Positions 24,459-38,284 of a stretch of 64,000 nucleotides of DNA are shown piece after piece. How positions within the stretch are numbered: position 1 is the first letter of the stretch; every line of letters begins with the position of its first letter. The notes under the pieces were generated by a model. That model did not search any database and had not been told where the DNA came from. It saw nothing but the letters and a program-made list of their open reading frames with translations. Source of the stretch: Aristolochia californica (lineage: Eukaryota > Streptophyta > Magnoliopsida > Piperales > Aristolochiaceae); assembly GCA_029961685.1 (NCBI GenBank), contig JARWKL010000015.1:10166801-10230800 (forward strand), read 5' to 3'. The translations under genes and the position numbers were made by a program.

Positions 24459-26804
24459 TTAGGATCAATTAGAAATCTCTTTCTTATAAAATTTCACCAA
24501 GCTATTTGGGGTTGTACTAGTGCAATTTCACAAACATGGATAACGAAGCTTTGGAGTTCATTTTTAGTGCGTGAAATAATTTTCTTCACTTACATTTATT
24601 ATAGTTTTCAAATTTTTTTGCAACCTTATCTCTATAATTTTCCTTTCGTTGTGATCGTTTTGTTTACGAGAAAAGAGGGAAAAGTTTGGATTCGAAAAAA
24701 ATTTGAACATCCAAAATGGAAATGTACAAATGCTGAGAGAGATAATTCCAAAAAGTATCTGTGCTTTTTTAGGATAGGGAAAAAGTGGGTTGTTTGGCTC
24801 TTGTAAATATCCAACCACACGTTAACTTGAGAATTTAATTTTTTGTAGTCCTTGAAAATTTTGGATCATTAGGTCATTTGCATCTTCAACACGTTTCTGG
24901 CATGCATATCCACCACATTTAAAACATGTTAGAATTAAATCTCTTTCTTATAAAATTCCACCAAGCAATTTGGGGTTGTACTAGTGGAATTTCCCAAACA
25001 AGGATAACAAAACTTATGAATTCATTTTTAGTACGTTAAATAATTTCTTGACATACATTTATTACAGTTTTAAAATTTTTTTGCATATAAAAACTCTAAA
25101 ATTTTTAATTTGTTGTGATCGTATTGTTTACGAGAAAAGTGGGAAGTGTTTGTATTTGGAAAAAAATTGAACATCCAAAATGGAAATGCACAAATGCTGA
25201 GAGAGATAATTCCAAAAAGTATCTATGATTTTTAAGGATAAGGAAAAAGTGGGTTGTTTGGCTCTGATAAATATCCAACCACAAGTTAACTTGAGAAATT
25301 ACTTTTTTCTTCTCCTTGAAATTTTTGGATCATTAGGTCATTTGCATCTTCAACATGTTTCTGGCATGCATATCCCCCACTTTTAAAACATGTTAGGATC
25401 AATTACAAATCTCTTTCTTATAAAATTCCACCAAGCTATTAGGGGTTGTACTAGTGGAATTTCCCAAACATGGATAACAAAACTTTGGACTTCATTTTTA
25501 GTGCGTGAAATAATTTTCTTCACTTACATTTATTATATTTTTCAATTATTTTTGCATCCATGAACTCTAAAATTTTCATTTTGTTGTGATCGCTTTGTTT
25601 ACGAGAAAAGTGGGAAGTGTTTGTATTTGAAAACAAATTGAACATCCAAAATGGAAATGCACAAATGCTGAGAGAGATAATTCAAAAAAGTATCTGTGAT
25701 TTTTAAGGATAGGCAAAAAGTGGGTTGTTTGGCTCTGGTAAATATCCAACCACACATTAACTTGAGAATTTACTTTTTTCTACTCAAAATTTTTGGATCA
25801 TAAGGTCATTTGCATCTTCAACACGTTTCTGGCATGCATATCTACCACATTTAAAACATGTTAGGATCAATTAGAAATCTCTTTCTTATAAAACTCCACC
25901 AAGCTATTAGGGGTTGTACTAGTGGAATTTCCCAAACATGGATAAAAAAACTTTGGAGTTCATTTTTAGTGCGTGAAATAATTTTCTTCACTTACATTTA
26001 TTATAGTTCAATTTTTTTTGCATTCATAAACTCTAAAATTTTCATTTTGTTGTGATTGTTTTGTTTAAGAAAAAAGTCGGAAGTGTTTGTATTTGAAAAA
26101 AAATTGAACTTCATAAATGGAAATGCACAAATGCTAAGAGAGATAATTCCAGAAAGTATCTGTGATTTTTAAGGATAGGCAAAAAGTGGGTTTTTTGGCT
26201 CTAGTAAATATCCAACCACAAGTTAACTTGAGAATTTAATTTTTTCTACTACTTGAAGTTTTTGGATAATTGGGTCAATTGCATCTTCAACATGTTTCTG
26301 GCTTGCATATCCACCACTTTTAAAACGTGTTAGGATCAATTAGAAATCTCTATCTTATAAAATTCCACCAAGCTATTAGGGGTTGTACTAGTGGAATATC
26401 CCAAACATGGATAAAAAAACTTTGGAGTTCAGTTTTTTTAGCGCGTGAAATAATTTTCTTCACTAACATTTATTATAGTTTTAAAATTTTGATGCATACA
26501 TAAACTCTAAAATTTTTATTTTATTGTGAGCGTTTTTGTTTACGAGAAAAGTGGGACAAGTTTGGATTTGAAAAAAATTTGAACATCCAAAATGGAAATG
26601 CACAAATGCTGAGAGAGATAATTCCAAAAAGTATCTCTGATTTTGGAGGATAGGCAAAAAGTGGGTTGTTTGGCTATGGTAAATATCCAACCACACGTTA
26701 ACTTGAGAATTTAATTATTTCTACTCCTTCAAATTTTTGGATCATTAGGTCATTTGCATCTTTAACATGTTTCTGGCGTGCATACCCACCACATTTAAAA
26801 CATG
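24459..26804 (+). repeat. Transitional short monomers at the L-to-S boundary (464-475 bp)
   Basis: Five monomers start at 24459, 24929, 25393, 25861 and 26330 (470, 464, 468, 469 and 475 bp). All lack the ~185 bp L-only segment, but they keep a ~14 bp remnant of the L sequence TTGTGATC..., at about 24649, 25113, 25584, 26050 and 26524. The four box copies from 24,905 to 26,310 are still written CATATC, as in L2. The L-like GATTTTTAAGGATA is seen at about 25,228, 25,697 and 26,165, with CTTTTTTAGGATAGG at about 24,765. The last copy already reads GATTTTGGAGGATAGG, close to the S form GATTTTGAAGGATAGG. They are intermediates between L2 and mature S monomers. Confidence 0.9.
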
Positions 26805-29800
26805 ATAGGATCAATTACAGATCTCTTTCTTATAAAATTCCACCAAGATATTAGGGGTTGTACTAGTGGAATTTCCCAAACATTGATAACAAAACTTTGA
26901 AGTTCATTTTTAGTATGTGAAAATTTTTTCTTCACTTACATTTAGTATAGTTTTCAAATTTTTTTGCATACATGAACTCTAAAATTTTCATTTTGTTGAC
27001 GACAAAAGTGGGACAAGTTTGGATTTGAATAAAAATTGAACATAAAAAATGGAAATGCAAAAAGTGCTGAGAGAGATAATTCCAAAACGTATCTCTGATT
27101 TTGAAGGATAGGCAAAAAGTGGGTTGTTTGGTTCTGGTAAATATCCAACCACAAGTTAACTTGAGAATTTAATTTTTTCTACACCATGAAATTTTTAGAT
27201 CATTAGGTCATTTGCATCTTCAACATGTTTTTTGCATTCATACCCACCACATTGAAAACATGTTAGGATCAGTAAGAAAACTCTTCTGATAAAATTCCAC
27301 CAAGCTATTAGGGGTTGTACTAGTGGAATTTCCCAAATAGGGATAACAAAACTTTGGAGTTCATTTTTAGTGCGTGAAATAATTTTCTTCACTTACATTT
27401 ATTATAGTTTTCAAATTTTTTTGCTTACATGAACTCTAAAATTTTCATTTTGTTTACGAGAAAAGTGGGACAAGTTTGGATTTGAAAAAAAATTGAACAT
27501 AAAAAATAGAAATGCAAAAAGTGTTGAGAGAGATAATTCCGAAAAGTATCTCTGATTTTGAAGGATAGGCAAAAAGTGGGTTTTTTGGCTCTGGTAAATA
27601 TCCAACTACACGTTAACTTGAGAATTTAATTTTTTGTACTCCTTAAAATTTTTGGATCATTAGGTCATTTTCATCTTCAACATGTTTCAGGGATGCATAC
27701 CCACCACATTTAAAACATGATAGGATCAATTACAGATCTCTTTCTTATAAAATTCCACCAAGCTATTAGGGGTTGTACTAGTGGAATTTCCCAAACATTG
27801 ATAACAAAACTTTGAAGTTCATTTTTAGTACGTGAAAAAATTTTCTTCACTGACATTAATTTTTTTTCATACGTGAACTTTCAAATTTTCATTTTGTTTA
27901 CGAGAAAAGTAGGACAAGTTTGGATTTGAAAAAAAAAAATTGAACACCCAAAATGGAATTGCACAAATGCTGACAGAGATAATTCCAAAAAGTTTCTATG
28001 GTTTTGAAGGAAAGGCAAAAAAGGGGTTGTTTGGCTCTGGTAAATATCCAACCACACGTTAACTTGAGAATTTAATTGTCTCTACTCCTTGAAATTTTTG
28101 GATCATTAGGTCATTTGCATCTTCAACATGTTTGTGGCATGCATACCCACAACATTTAAAACATGTTAGGATCAATTAGAAATCTCTTTCTTATAAAATT
28201 CCACCAAGCTATTAGGGGTTGTACAAGTGGAATTTTCCAAACTTGGGTAACAAAACTTTGGTGTTCATTTTTAGTGCATTAAATAATTTTCTTCATTTAA
28301 ATTTATTATAGTTTTCAATTTTTTTTGCATACATGAACTGTAAAATTTTCATTTTGTTTGCAAGAAAAGTAGGACAAGTTTCAATTTGAAAAAAAAGTGA
28401 ACATCCCAAATGAAAATGCACAAATGCTAAGAGAAATAATTCCAAAAAGTATCTCTGATTTTTAAGGATAGGCAAAAAGTGGGTTGTTTGGCTCTGGTAA
28501 ATAACCAACCACACATCAACTTCAGAATTTAATTTTTTCTACTCCAAATTTTCCAATCATTAGGTCATTTGCATCTTCAACATGTTTCTGGCATGCATAC
28601 CCACCCCATTTAAAACATGTTAGGATCAATTAGAAATCTCTTTCTTATAAAATTCCACCAAGCTATTAGGGGTTGAACTAGTGGAATTTCCCAAACATGG
28701 ATAACAAAACTTTGGAGTTCATTTTGTTTACGAGAAAAGCGGGACAAGTTTGGATTTGAAAAAAAATTGAACATAAAAAAAGGAAATACAAAAAGTGTTG
28801 AGAGTGATAATTCCAAAAAGTATCTTTGATTTTGAAGGATAGGCAAAAAGTGGGTTGTTTGGTTCTCGTAAATATCCAACCACACATTAACTTGAGAATT
28901 TAATTTTTTCTACTCCATGAAATTTTTATATCATTAGGTCATTTGCCTCTGCAACATGTTTTTGGCATTCATACCCACCGCATTTAAAAAATGTTAGGAT
29001 AAATAAGAAAACTCTTTCTGATAAAATTCCACCAAGCTATTAGGGGTTGTACTAGTGGAATTTCCCAAACATGGATAACAAAACTTTGGAGTTCATTTTT
29101 AGTGCATGAAATAATTTTCTTCGCTTAAATTTATTATAGTTTTCAAATTGTTTTGCATACATGAACTCTAAAATTTTCATTTTGTTTATGAGAAAAGTGG
29201 GACAAGTTTGGATTTGAAAAAAAATTGAACATCCAAAAAGGAAATACACAAATTCTGAAAGTGACAATTCCTAAAAGTATCTCTGATTTTGAAGGATAGG
29301 CAAAAAGTGGGTTGTTTGGCTCTTGTAAAATCCATCCACATGTTAACTTGAGAATTTAATTTCTTCTACTCCTTCAAATTCTTGGATCATTAGGTCATTT
29401 GCATCTTCAACATATTTTTGGCATGCATACCAACCACATTTAAAACATGTTAGGATCAATTAGAAATCTCCTTCTTATACAATTCCACCAAGCTATTAGT
29501 GGTTGTACTAGTGGAATTTCCCAAACATGGATAACAAAACTTTGGAGTTCATTTTTAGTGTGTGAAATAATTTTCTTCACTTACATTTCTTGTAGTTTTC
29601 AAATTTTTTTGCATACATGAACTCTAAAATTTTCATTTTGTTTATGAGAAAAGTGGGACAACTTTGGATTTGAAAAAAAATTGATAATAAAAAATGGAAA
29701 TGCAAAAAGTGCTGAGGGAGACAATTCCAAAAATTATCTCTGATTTTGAGGGGTAGGCAAAAAGTGGGTTATTTGGCTCTGGTAAATATCCAACCACACG

Positions 29801-32800
29801 TTAACTTGAGAATTTAATTTTTTATACTCCATGAAATTTTTAGATCATTAGGTCATTTGCATCTTCAACATGTTTGTGACATGCATACCCACCTCATTTA
29901 AAACATGTTAGGATCAATTAGCAATCTCTTTCTTATAAAATTCCAGCAAGCTATTAGGGTTTGTACTAGTGGAATTTCCCAAAGATGGATAACAAAACTT
30001 TGGAGTTCATTTTTAGTGCGTGAAATAATTTTCTTCACTTACGTTTATTTTAGTTTTCAAATTTTTTTGCGTACATGAACTCTAAAATTTTCATTTTGTT
30101 TACGAGAAAAGTGGGACAAGAATGGATTTGAAAAAATTGAACATCAAAAATGGAAATGCAAAAAGTGCTGAGAGAGATAATTCCAAAAAGTATCTCTGAT
30201 TTTGAAGGAAAGGCAAAAAGTGGGTTCTTTCGCTCTAGTAAATATCCAACCACAAGTTAACTTGAGAATTTAATTTTTTTTACTCCTTGAAATTTTTGAA
30301 TCAATAGGTCATTTGCATCTTCAACATGTTTTTGTCCTGCATACCCACCACATTTAAAACATGTTAGGATCAATTCGAAATCTCTTTCTTATAAAATTCC
30401 ACCTAGCTTCTTGGGGTTGTACTAGTGGAATTTCCCAAACATGGATAACAAAATGTTGCAGTTCATTTTTACTGCGTGAAATGATTTTCTTTAATTACAT
30501 TTATTATATTTTTCAAATTTTTTTGCATCCATGAACTCTAAAATTTTCATTTTGTTTACGAGAAAAGTGGGACAAGTTTGGATTTGAAAAAAAATTGAAC
30601 TTCCAAAATGGAAATGCGCAAATACTAAGAGAGATAATGCCGAAAAGTATCTTTGGTTCTGAAGGATAGGCAAAAAGTGGTTGTTTGGCTATTTTAAATA
30701 TCCAACCACACGTTAACTTGAGAGTTTTAGTTTTTCTACTCCTAGAAATTTTTGGATTATTAGGTCATTTGCATATTCAACATTTTTCTGGCGTGCATAT
30801 CCACCACATTTAAAACATGTTAGACTCAATTACAGATCTTTTTCTTATAAAATTCCACCAAGCTATTAAGGGTTGTACTAGTGGAATTTCCCAAACATTG
30901 ATAACAAAAATTTGGAGTTCATTTTTAGTGCGTGAAATAATTTTCTTCACTTACATTTATTATAGTTTTCAAATTTTTTTGCATACAAGAACTCTAAAAT
31001 TTTCATTTTGCTTACGAGAAAAGTGGGACAAGTTTGGATTTAAAAAAAATTTGAACATAAAAAATGGAAATGGACAAATTCTGAGAGAGATAATTCCGAA
31101 AAGTATATCTAATTTTGAAGGATAGGCTAAAAGTGGGTTATTTGGCTCTAGTAAATATCCAACCACACGTTAACTTGAGAATTTAATTTTGTATACGCCT
31201 TGAAATTTTTGGATCTTTAGGTCATGTGCATCATCAACAATATTCTGGCATGCAAATCCACAACATTTAAAATATTTTAGGATCAATTAGAAACTCTTTC
31301 TTAACAAATTCCACCAAGCTATTAGGGGTTGTACTAGTGGAATTTCCCAAACATGGATAACAAAACTTTGGAGTTCATTTTTAGTGCCTGAAATAATTTC
31401 TTAACTTACATTTATTATAGTTTTCAAATTTTTTTGCATACATGAACTCTAAAATTTTCATTTTGTTTACGAGAAAAGTGGGACAAGTTTGGATTTAAGA
31501 AAAAATTGAACATAAAAAATGGAAATGAACAAATTCTGAGAAAGATAATTCCGGAAAGTATATCTGATTTTGAAGGATAGGCTAAAAGTGGATTATTTGG
31601 CTCTAGTAAATATCCAACCACACGTTAACTTGAGAATTTAATTTTGTCTTCTCCTTAAAATTTTTGGATCATTAGGTCATGTGCATTATCAATAAGTTTC
31701 TGGCATGCAAGTCCACCACATTTAAAACATGTTAGGGTCAATTAGAAATCTCTTTCTTAGAAAAATCCACTAAGCTATTTGGGGTTGTATTAGTGGAATT
31801 TCCCAAACATGGATAACAAAACATTGGGGTTCATTTATAGTGCGTGAAATAATTTTCTTCACTTACATTTATTATAGTTTTCAAATTTTTTTGCATAAAT
31901 GAACTCTTAAATTTTCATTTTTTTTTACGAGAAAGTGGGACAAGTTTGGATTTGAAAAAAAATTGAACATCCAAAATGGAAATACACAGATGCTAAGAGA
32001 GATAATTCCAAAATTTTTTTTTTGATTTTGAAGTACAAGAAAAAATTGGGTTGATTGGCTCTGGTAAATATCCAACCTTACGTCAACTTCAGAATTTAAT
32101 TTTTTCAACTCGAAATTTTTGGATCATTAGGTCATTTGCATCTTCAACATGTTTCTGGCAAGCATACTGACCACATTTAAAACATGTTTGGATCAATTAG
32201 AAATCTCTTTCTTATAAAATTCCACCAAGCTATTAGGCGTTGTACTAGTGGAATTTCGCAAACATGGATAACAAAATTTTGGAGTACATTTTTAGTGTGT
32301 GAAATAATTTTCTTCACTTACATTTATTATAGTTTTCAATTTTTTTTGCACTCATGAACTTTAAAATTTTCATTTTGTTTACGGAAAAAGTGGGTCAAGT
32401 TTGGATTTGAAAAAAAATTGAACATCCAAAATGGAAATACACAAATGTTGAGAGAGATAATTCCAAAAATTATGTCTGATTTTGAAGGATAAGCAAAAAG
32501 TGTGTTGTTAGGCTCATGTAAATATCCAACCACACAATAACTTGAGAATTTAATTTTTTCTACTCCTTGAAATTTTTTGATCATTAGGTCATTTGCATCT
32601 TCAACATGTTTCTGGCATGCGTACCCACCACATTTAAAACATGTTAGGATCAATTGGAAATCTCTTTCTTATAAAATTTCACCATGCTATTAGGGATTGT
32701 AATAGTGGAATTTCCCAAACATTGATAACAAAACTTTGGAGTTCTTTTTTAGTGCGTGAAATAATTTTCTTCACTTACATTTATGATAGTATTCAAATTT

Positions 32801-33557
32801 TTTAGCATACATGAACCCTAAAATTTTCATTTTTTTTACGAGAAAACTGAGACAAGTTTGGATTTGAAAAAAAAATTAATATCCAAAATGGAAGTGCACA
32901 AATACTGAGAAAGGTAATTCCAAAAAGTATCTCTGATTTTGATGGATAGGCAAAAAGTGGGTTGTTTGGCTCTGGTAAATATCCAACCACAAGTTAACTT
33001 GAGAATTTAATTTTTTCTACTCCTTGAAATTTTTGGATCATTAGGTCATTTGCATCTTCAACATGTTTCTGGCATGCATACCCACCACATTTAAAACTTG
33101 TTAGGATCAATTAGAAATCTCATTCTTATAAAATTCCACCAACCTATTGGGGGTTGTACTAGTGGAATTTCCCAAACATAGATAAGAAAACTTTGGAGTT
33201 CATTTGTAGTGCGTGAAATAATTTTCTTCACTTGCATTTATTTTAGCTTTCAAATTTTTTTGCATACACTAACTTTGAAATTTTCGTTTTGTTTACGAGA
33301 AAACTGGGACAAGTTTGGATATGAAAAAAAATTGAACATCCAAAATGGAACTGCAAAAATATTGAGAGAGATAATTCTGAAAAGTATCTCTGATTTTGAA
33401 GGATCGGCAAAAAGTGGGATGTTTGGCTCTGGTAAATATCCAACCACAAATTAATTTGAGAATTTAATTTTTTCTACTGCTTGAAATTTTTGGATCACTA
33501 GGCCATTTGCATCTTCAACATGTTTCTGGCTTGCATACCCACCACATTTGAAACATG
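26805..33557 (+). repeat. Satellite array, mature short monomers S (~457 bp), first part
   Basis: Monomers start at 26805, 27263, 27720, 28166, 28620, 28994, 29450, 29908, 30364, 30820, 31277, 31732, 32187, 32644 and 33101, with spacing 446-458 bp except one 374 bp copy. The form is CATTTTGTTTACGAGAAAAG, GTGGGACAAGTTTGGATTTG, GATTTTGAAGGATAGGC and CATGCATACCCACCAC. Several copies in 27.0-31.5 kb share AACATAAAAAATGGAAATG or GCAAAAAGTG, showing local spread of a variant. The halves around 30.97-31.19 kb and 31.42-31.64 kb are especially alike (GGATAGGCTAAAAGTGG, GTATATCT), an adjacent duplication. No gene is seen. Confidence 0.95.
28620..28993 (+). repeat. S monomer with an 84 bp deletion
   Basis: At about 28,718-28,727, GGAGTTCATTTT runs directly into GTTTACGAG. 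In intact copies two TTCATTTT elements lie 84 bp apart (for example 29,092 and 29,176), and here only one remains. The monomer is 374 bp, which matches an 84 bp loss by recombination between these direct repeats. Confidence 0.88.
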
Positions 33558-36054
33558 TTAGGATCAATTAGAAATATCTATGCTATTTAATTCCACCAAG
33601 CTATTAGTGTTCGGACCATTGAATTTTCCAAACATTGATAACAAAACTATGGAGTTCATTTTGAATGCGTTAAATAATTTTCATCACTTACATTTATTAT
33701 AGTTTTCAAATTTTTTTTGCTTACATGAAATCTAAAATTTCCATTTTGTTTACGAGAAAAGTGGGACAAGTTTGGATTTGAAAAAAAATTGAACATCCAA
33801 AATGGAAATGTACAAATGCTGAGAGAGATAATTCCAAAAAGTATCTCTGATTTTGAAGCATAGGAAAAAAGTTGGTTGTTTGGCTCTTGTAAATATCCAA
33901 CCACACTTCAACTTGAGAATTTAATTTTTTCTCCTCGAAATTTTTTGATCATTAGGTCATTTGCATCTTCAACATGTTTCTGGCATGCATACCTATCACA
34001 TTTAAAACATGTTTGGATCAATTAGAAATCTCTTTCTTATAAAATTCCACCAAGCTATTAGGGGTTGTACTAGCGGAATTTCCCAAACATGGATAACAAA
34101 ACTTTGGAGCTCATTTTTAGTGCGTGAAATAATTTTTTTCACTTACATTTATTATAGTTTTCTAATTTTTTTGCATATATGAACTCTAAAATTTTCATTT
34201 TGTTTACGAGAAAAGTGGTACAAGTTCGGATTTGAAAAAAAAATTGAACATCCAAAATGGAAATGCACAAATGCTGAGAGATATACTTCCAAAAAGTATC
34301 TCTGATTTTAAAGGATAGGCAAAAAGTGGGTTGTTTGGCTCTGGTAAATAACCAACCACTCGTCAACTTGAGAATTTAATTTTTTCTACTCCTTGAAATT
34401 TTTGGTTCATTAGGTCATTTGCATCTTCAACATGTTTCTAGCATGCATACCCACCACATCTAAAACATATTAGGATCAATTCGAAATCTCTTTCTTATCA
34501 AAATTCCACCAAGCTATTAGGGGTTGTACAAGTGGAATTTCACAAACATGGATAAAAAAAGGTTTGAGTTCATTTTTAGTGCGTTAAATGATTTTCTTTA
34601 CTTGCATTTATTATATTTTTCAGATTTTTTTTGCATCCATGAACTCTAAAATTTTCGTTTTGTTTATGAGAAAATTGGAACAAGTTTGGATTTCAAAAAA
34701 AATTGAACAACCAAAATAGAAATGCACAAATGCTGAGAGAGATAATTTTGAAAAGTATCTCTGATTTTGAAGGATTGGTAAAAAGTGGGTTGTTTGGCTC
34801 TGGTAAATTTCCAACCACACATTAACTTGAGAATTTAATTTTTTCTACTCCTGGAAATTTTGGATCATTAGGTCATTTGCATATTCAATATGTTTCTTGC
34901 GTGCATACCCACCACATTTAAAACATGTTAGGATCAATTAGAAATATTTTTCTGATAAAATTTCACCAAGAAATTAGGGGTTGTACTAGTGGAATTTCCC
35001 AAACAAGGACAACAAAACTTTCAAGTTCTTTTTTAGTGCATGAAATAATTTCCTTCACTTACATTTATTATAGTTTTCATAGTTTTTTGCTTACATGAAC
35101 TCTAAAATTTTCATTTTGTTTACGAGAAAAGAGGGAAAAGTTTGGATTTGAAAAAATATAGAACATCCAAAATGGAAATGCAAAAAGTGCTGAGAGAGAT
35201 AATTCCAAAAAGTATCTCCGAATTTGAAGGATTGGCAAAAAGTGGGTTGTTTGGCTCTGGCAAATATCCAACCACACATCAACTTGAGAATTTAATTTTT
35301 TCTCCTCCTTGAAAATTTTCGATCATTAGGTCATTTGCATCTTCAACATGTTTCTGGTATGCATACCCATCACATTTAAAACATGTTAGGATCAATTAGA
35401 AATCTCTTTCTTATAAAATTCCACCAAGATATTAGTGTTTGTACTAGTGGAAATTACCAAACATGGATAAAAAAACTTTGGAGTTCATTTTTAGTGCATG
35501 AAATATTTTTCTTTACTTACATTTATTATATTTTTCAAATTTTTTTGCATACATGAACTCTAAAATTTTGTTTTTGTTTACGAGAAATGTGGGACAAGTT
35601 TGGATTTGAAAAAAAATTGAACATCAAAAACGGAAATGCAAAAAGTTCTAAGAGAAATAATTCCAAAAAGTATCTATGATTTTGAAGGATAGGGAAAAAG
35701 TCAGTTGTTTGGCTTTGGTAGATATCCAACCACACGTTAACTTGAGAATTTAATTTTTTCTACTCCTTAAAATTTTTGGATCATTAGGTGTTTTGCATCT
35801 TCAACATGTTTTTGGCATGCATACCCACCACATTTAAAACATGTAAGGATTAATTAGAAATCTTTTTCTTGTAAAACTCCACCAAGCTATTAGGGGTTGT
35901 ACTTGAGGAATTTCCCAAACATGGATAACAAAACTTTGGAGTTCATTTTGAGTGCATGAAATAATTTTCTTCACTTACATTTATTATAGTTTTCAAATTT
36001 TTTTGCATACATGAACTCTAAAATTTTCATTTTGTTTACGAGAAAAGTGGGACA

Positions 36055-38284
36055 AGTTTGGATATTAAAAAAAATTGAACATCAAAAATGGAAATGTAAA
36101 AAGTACTGAAAGAGATAATTCCAAAAAGTTTTTCTGATTTTGATGCATAGGCAAAAAGTCTGTTGTTTTGCTCTGGTAAATATCCAACCACACGTTAAAT
36201 TAAGAATTAATATTTTTCTACTCCCTAAAATTTTTGAATCATTAGGACATTTGAATCTTCAACATGTTTATGGCATACCCACCACATTTAAAACATGTTA
36301 GCATCAATTAGAAATCACTTTCTGAAATAATTCCACCAAGCTATTAGAGGTTGTACTACTGGAATTTTCCAAACATGGATAACAAAACTTTGGAGTTCAT
36401 TTTTTGTGCATGAAATAATTTTCTTCAATTACATTTATAATAGTTTTCAAAAATGTTTGCATACATGAACTCTAAAATTTTCATTTTGTTTACTAGAAAA
36501 GTGGGACAAGTTTGGATTTAAAAAATTGAATATCCAAAATGGAAATGCATTAAGGCTGAGAGAGATAATTCCAAAAAGTATCTCTGATTTTGAAGGATAG
36601 GCAAAAAGTGGGTTGTTTGGCTCTGGTAAATATCCAACTACACGTTAACTTGAGAATTTAATTTTTTCTACTCCTTGAAAATTTTGGATCATTAGGTGAT
36701 TTGCATCTTCAACATTTTTCTGGAATGCATACCCACCACATTTAAAACATGTTAGGATCAATTAGAAATCTATTTCTTATAAAATTCCACCTTCCTATTA
36801 GGGGTTGTACTTGTGGAATTTCTCAAACATGGATAACAAAACTTTGGAGTTCATTTTTAATGCGTGAAATAATTTTCTTCACTCATATTTATTATAGTTT
36901 TAAATTTTTTTTGAATACACGAACTCAAAAAATTTCATTTTGTTTAGGAGAAAAGTGGGACAAGTTTGGATTGGAAAAAAAATTTAACATCCAAAATGGA
37001 AATGCAAAAAGTGTTGATAGAGATAATTCCAAAAAGTATCTCAGATTTTGATGGATAGGCAAAAAGGGGGTTGTTTGGCTCTGGTAAATATCCAACCACA
37101 CATTTACTTGAGAACTTAATTTTTTCTCCTCCTTGAAATTTTTGGATCATTAGGTCATTTGCATCTTCAACATGTTTCTTGCATGCCTACCCACCACATT
37201 TAAAACATGTTAGGATCAATTAGAAATTTCTTTCTTATAAAATTCCACCAAGCTATTAGGGGTTGTACTAGTGGAATTTCCCAAACATGGATAACAAAAC
37301 TTTGGAGTTCATTTATAGTGCGTGAAATAGTTTTCTTAACTTACATTTATTATAGTTTTCAAATTTTTGACATACATGAACTCTAAAATTTTCATTTTGT
37401 TTACGAGAAAAGAGGGAAAAGTTTGGATTTGAAAAAAAAATAGAAGATCCAAAATGGAAATGCAAAAAGTGCTGAGAGAGATAATTCCAAAAAGTATCTC
37501 TGATTTTGAAGGATTGGCAAAAAGTGGGTTGTTCTGCTCTGGTAAATATTCAACCACACTTCAACTTGAGAATTTAATTTTTTCTCCTCCATGAAATTTT
37601 TTGATCATTAGGTCATTTACATGTTCAACATGTTTCTGGCATGCATACCCATCACATTTGAAACATGTTAGGATCAATTAGAAATCTCTTTCTTATAAAA
37701 TTCCACCAAGCTATTAGGGGTTGTACTAGTGGAATTTCCCAAACATGGATAACAAAACTTTGGGGTTCATTTTTAGTGCGTTAAATAATTTTCTTCACTT
37801 ACATTTATTATAGTTTTCTAATTTTTTTGCATATATGAACTCTAAAATTTTCATTTTGTTTACGAGAAAAGTGGTACAAGTTAGGATTTGAAAAAATAAT
37901 TGAACATCCAAAATGGAACTGTACAAATGCTGAGAGATATACTTCCGAAAAGTATCTCTGAGTTTGAAGGATAGGCAAAATGTGGGTTGTTTGGCTCTGG
38001 TAAATAACCAACCACTCGTCAACTTGAGAATTTAATTTCTTCTACTCCCTGAAATTTTTGGTTCATTAGGTCATTTGCATCTTCAACATGTTTCTAGCAT
38101 GCATACCCACCACATCTAAAACTTGTTCGGATCAATTCGAAATCTCTTTCTTATCAAAATTCAACCAAGCTATTAGGGGTTGTACAAGTGGAATTTCACA
38201 AACATGGATAACAAACGGTTTGAGTTCATTTTTAGTGCGTTAAATGATTTTCTTTACTTACATTTATTTTATTTTTCAGATTTT
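36055..38284 (+). repeat. Nine-monomer-offset duplication, copy 1
   Basis: This shares a run of rare variants with copy 2 at about 40,165-42,392, in the same order and at 4,108-4,111 bp offset. They include ATATTAAAAAAAATTGAAC, TTTTTCTGATTTTGATGC, ATCACTTTCTGAAA, GCATTAAGGCTGAG, CCACCTTCCTATTAGG, AGAGGGAAAA with ATAGAAGATCC, GTGGTACAAGTTAGG and ATCAATTCGAAATC. The boundaries are judged by where shared variants stop. Confidence 0.82.
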
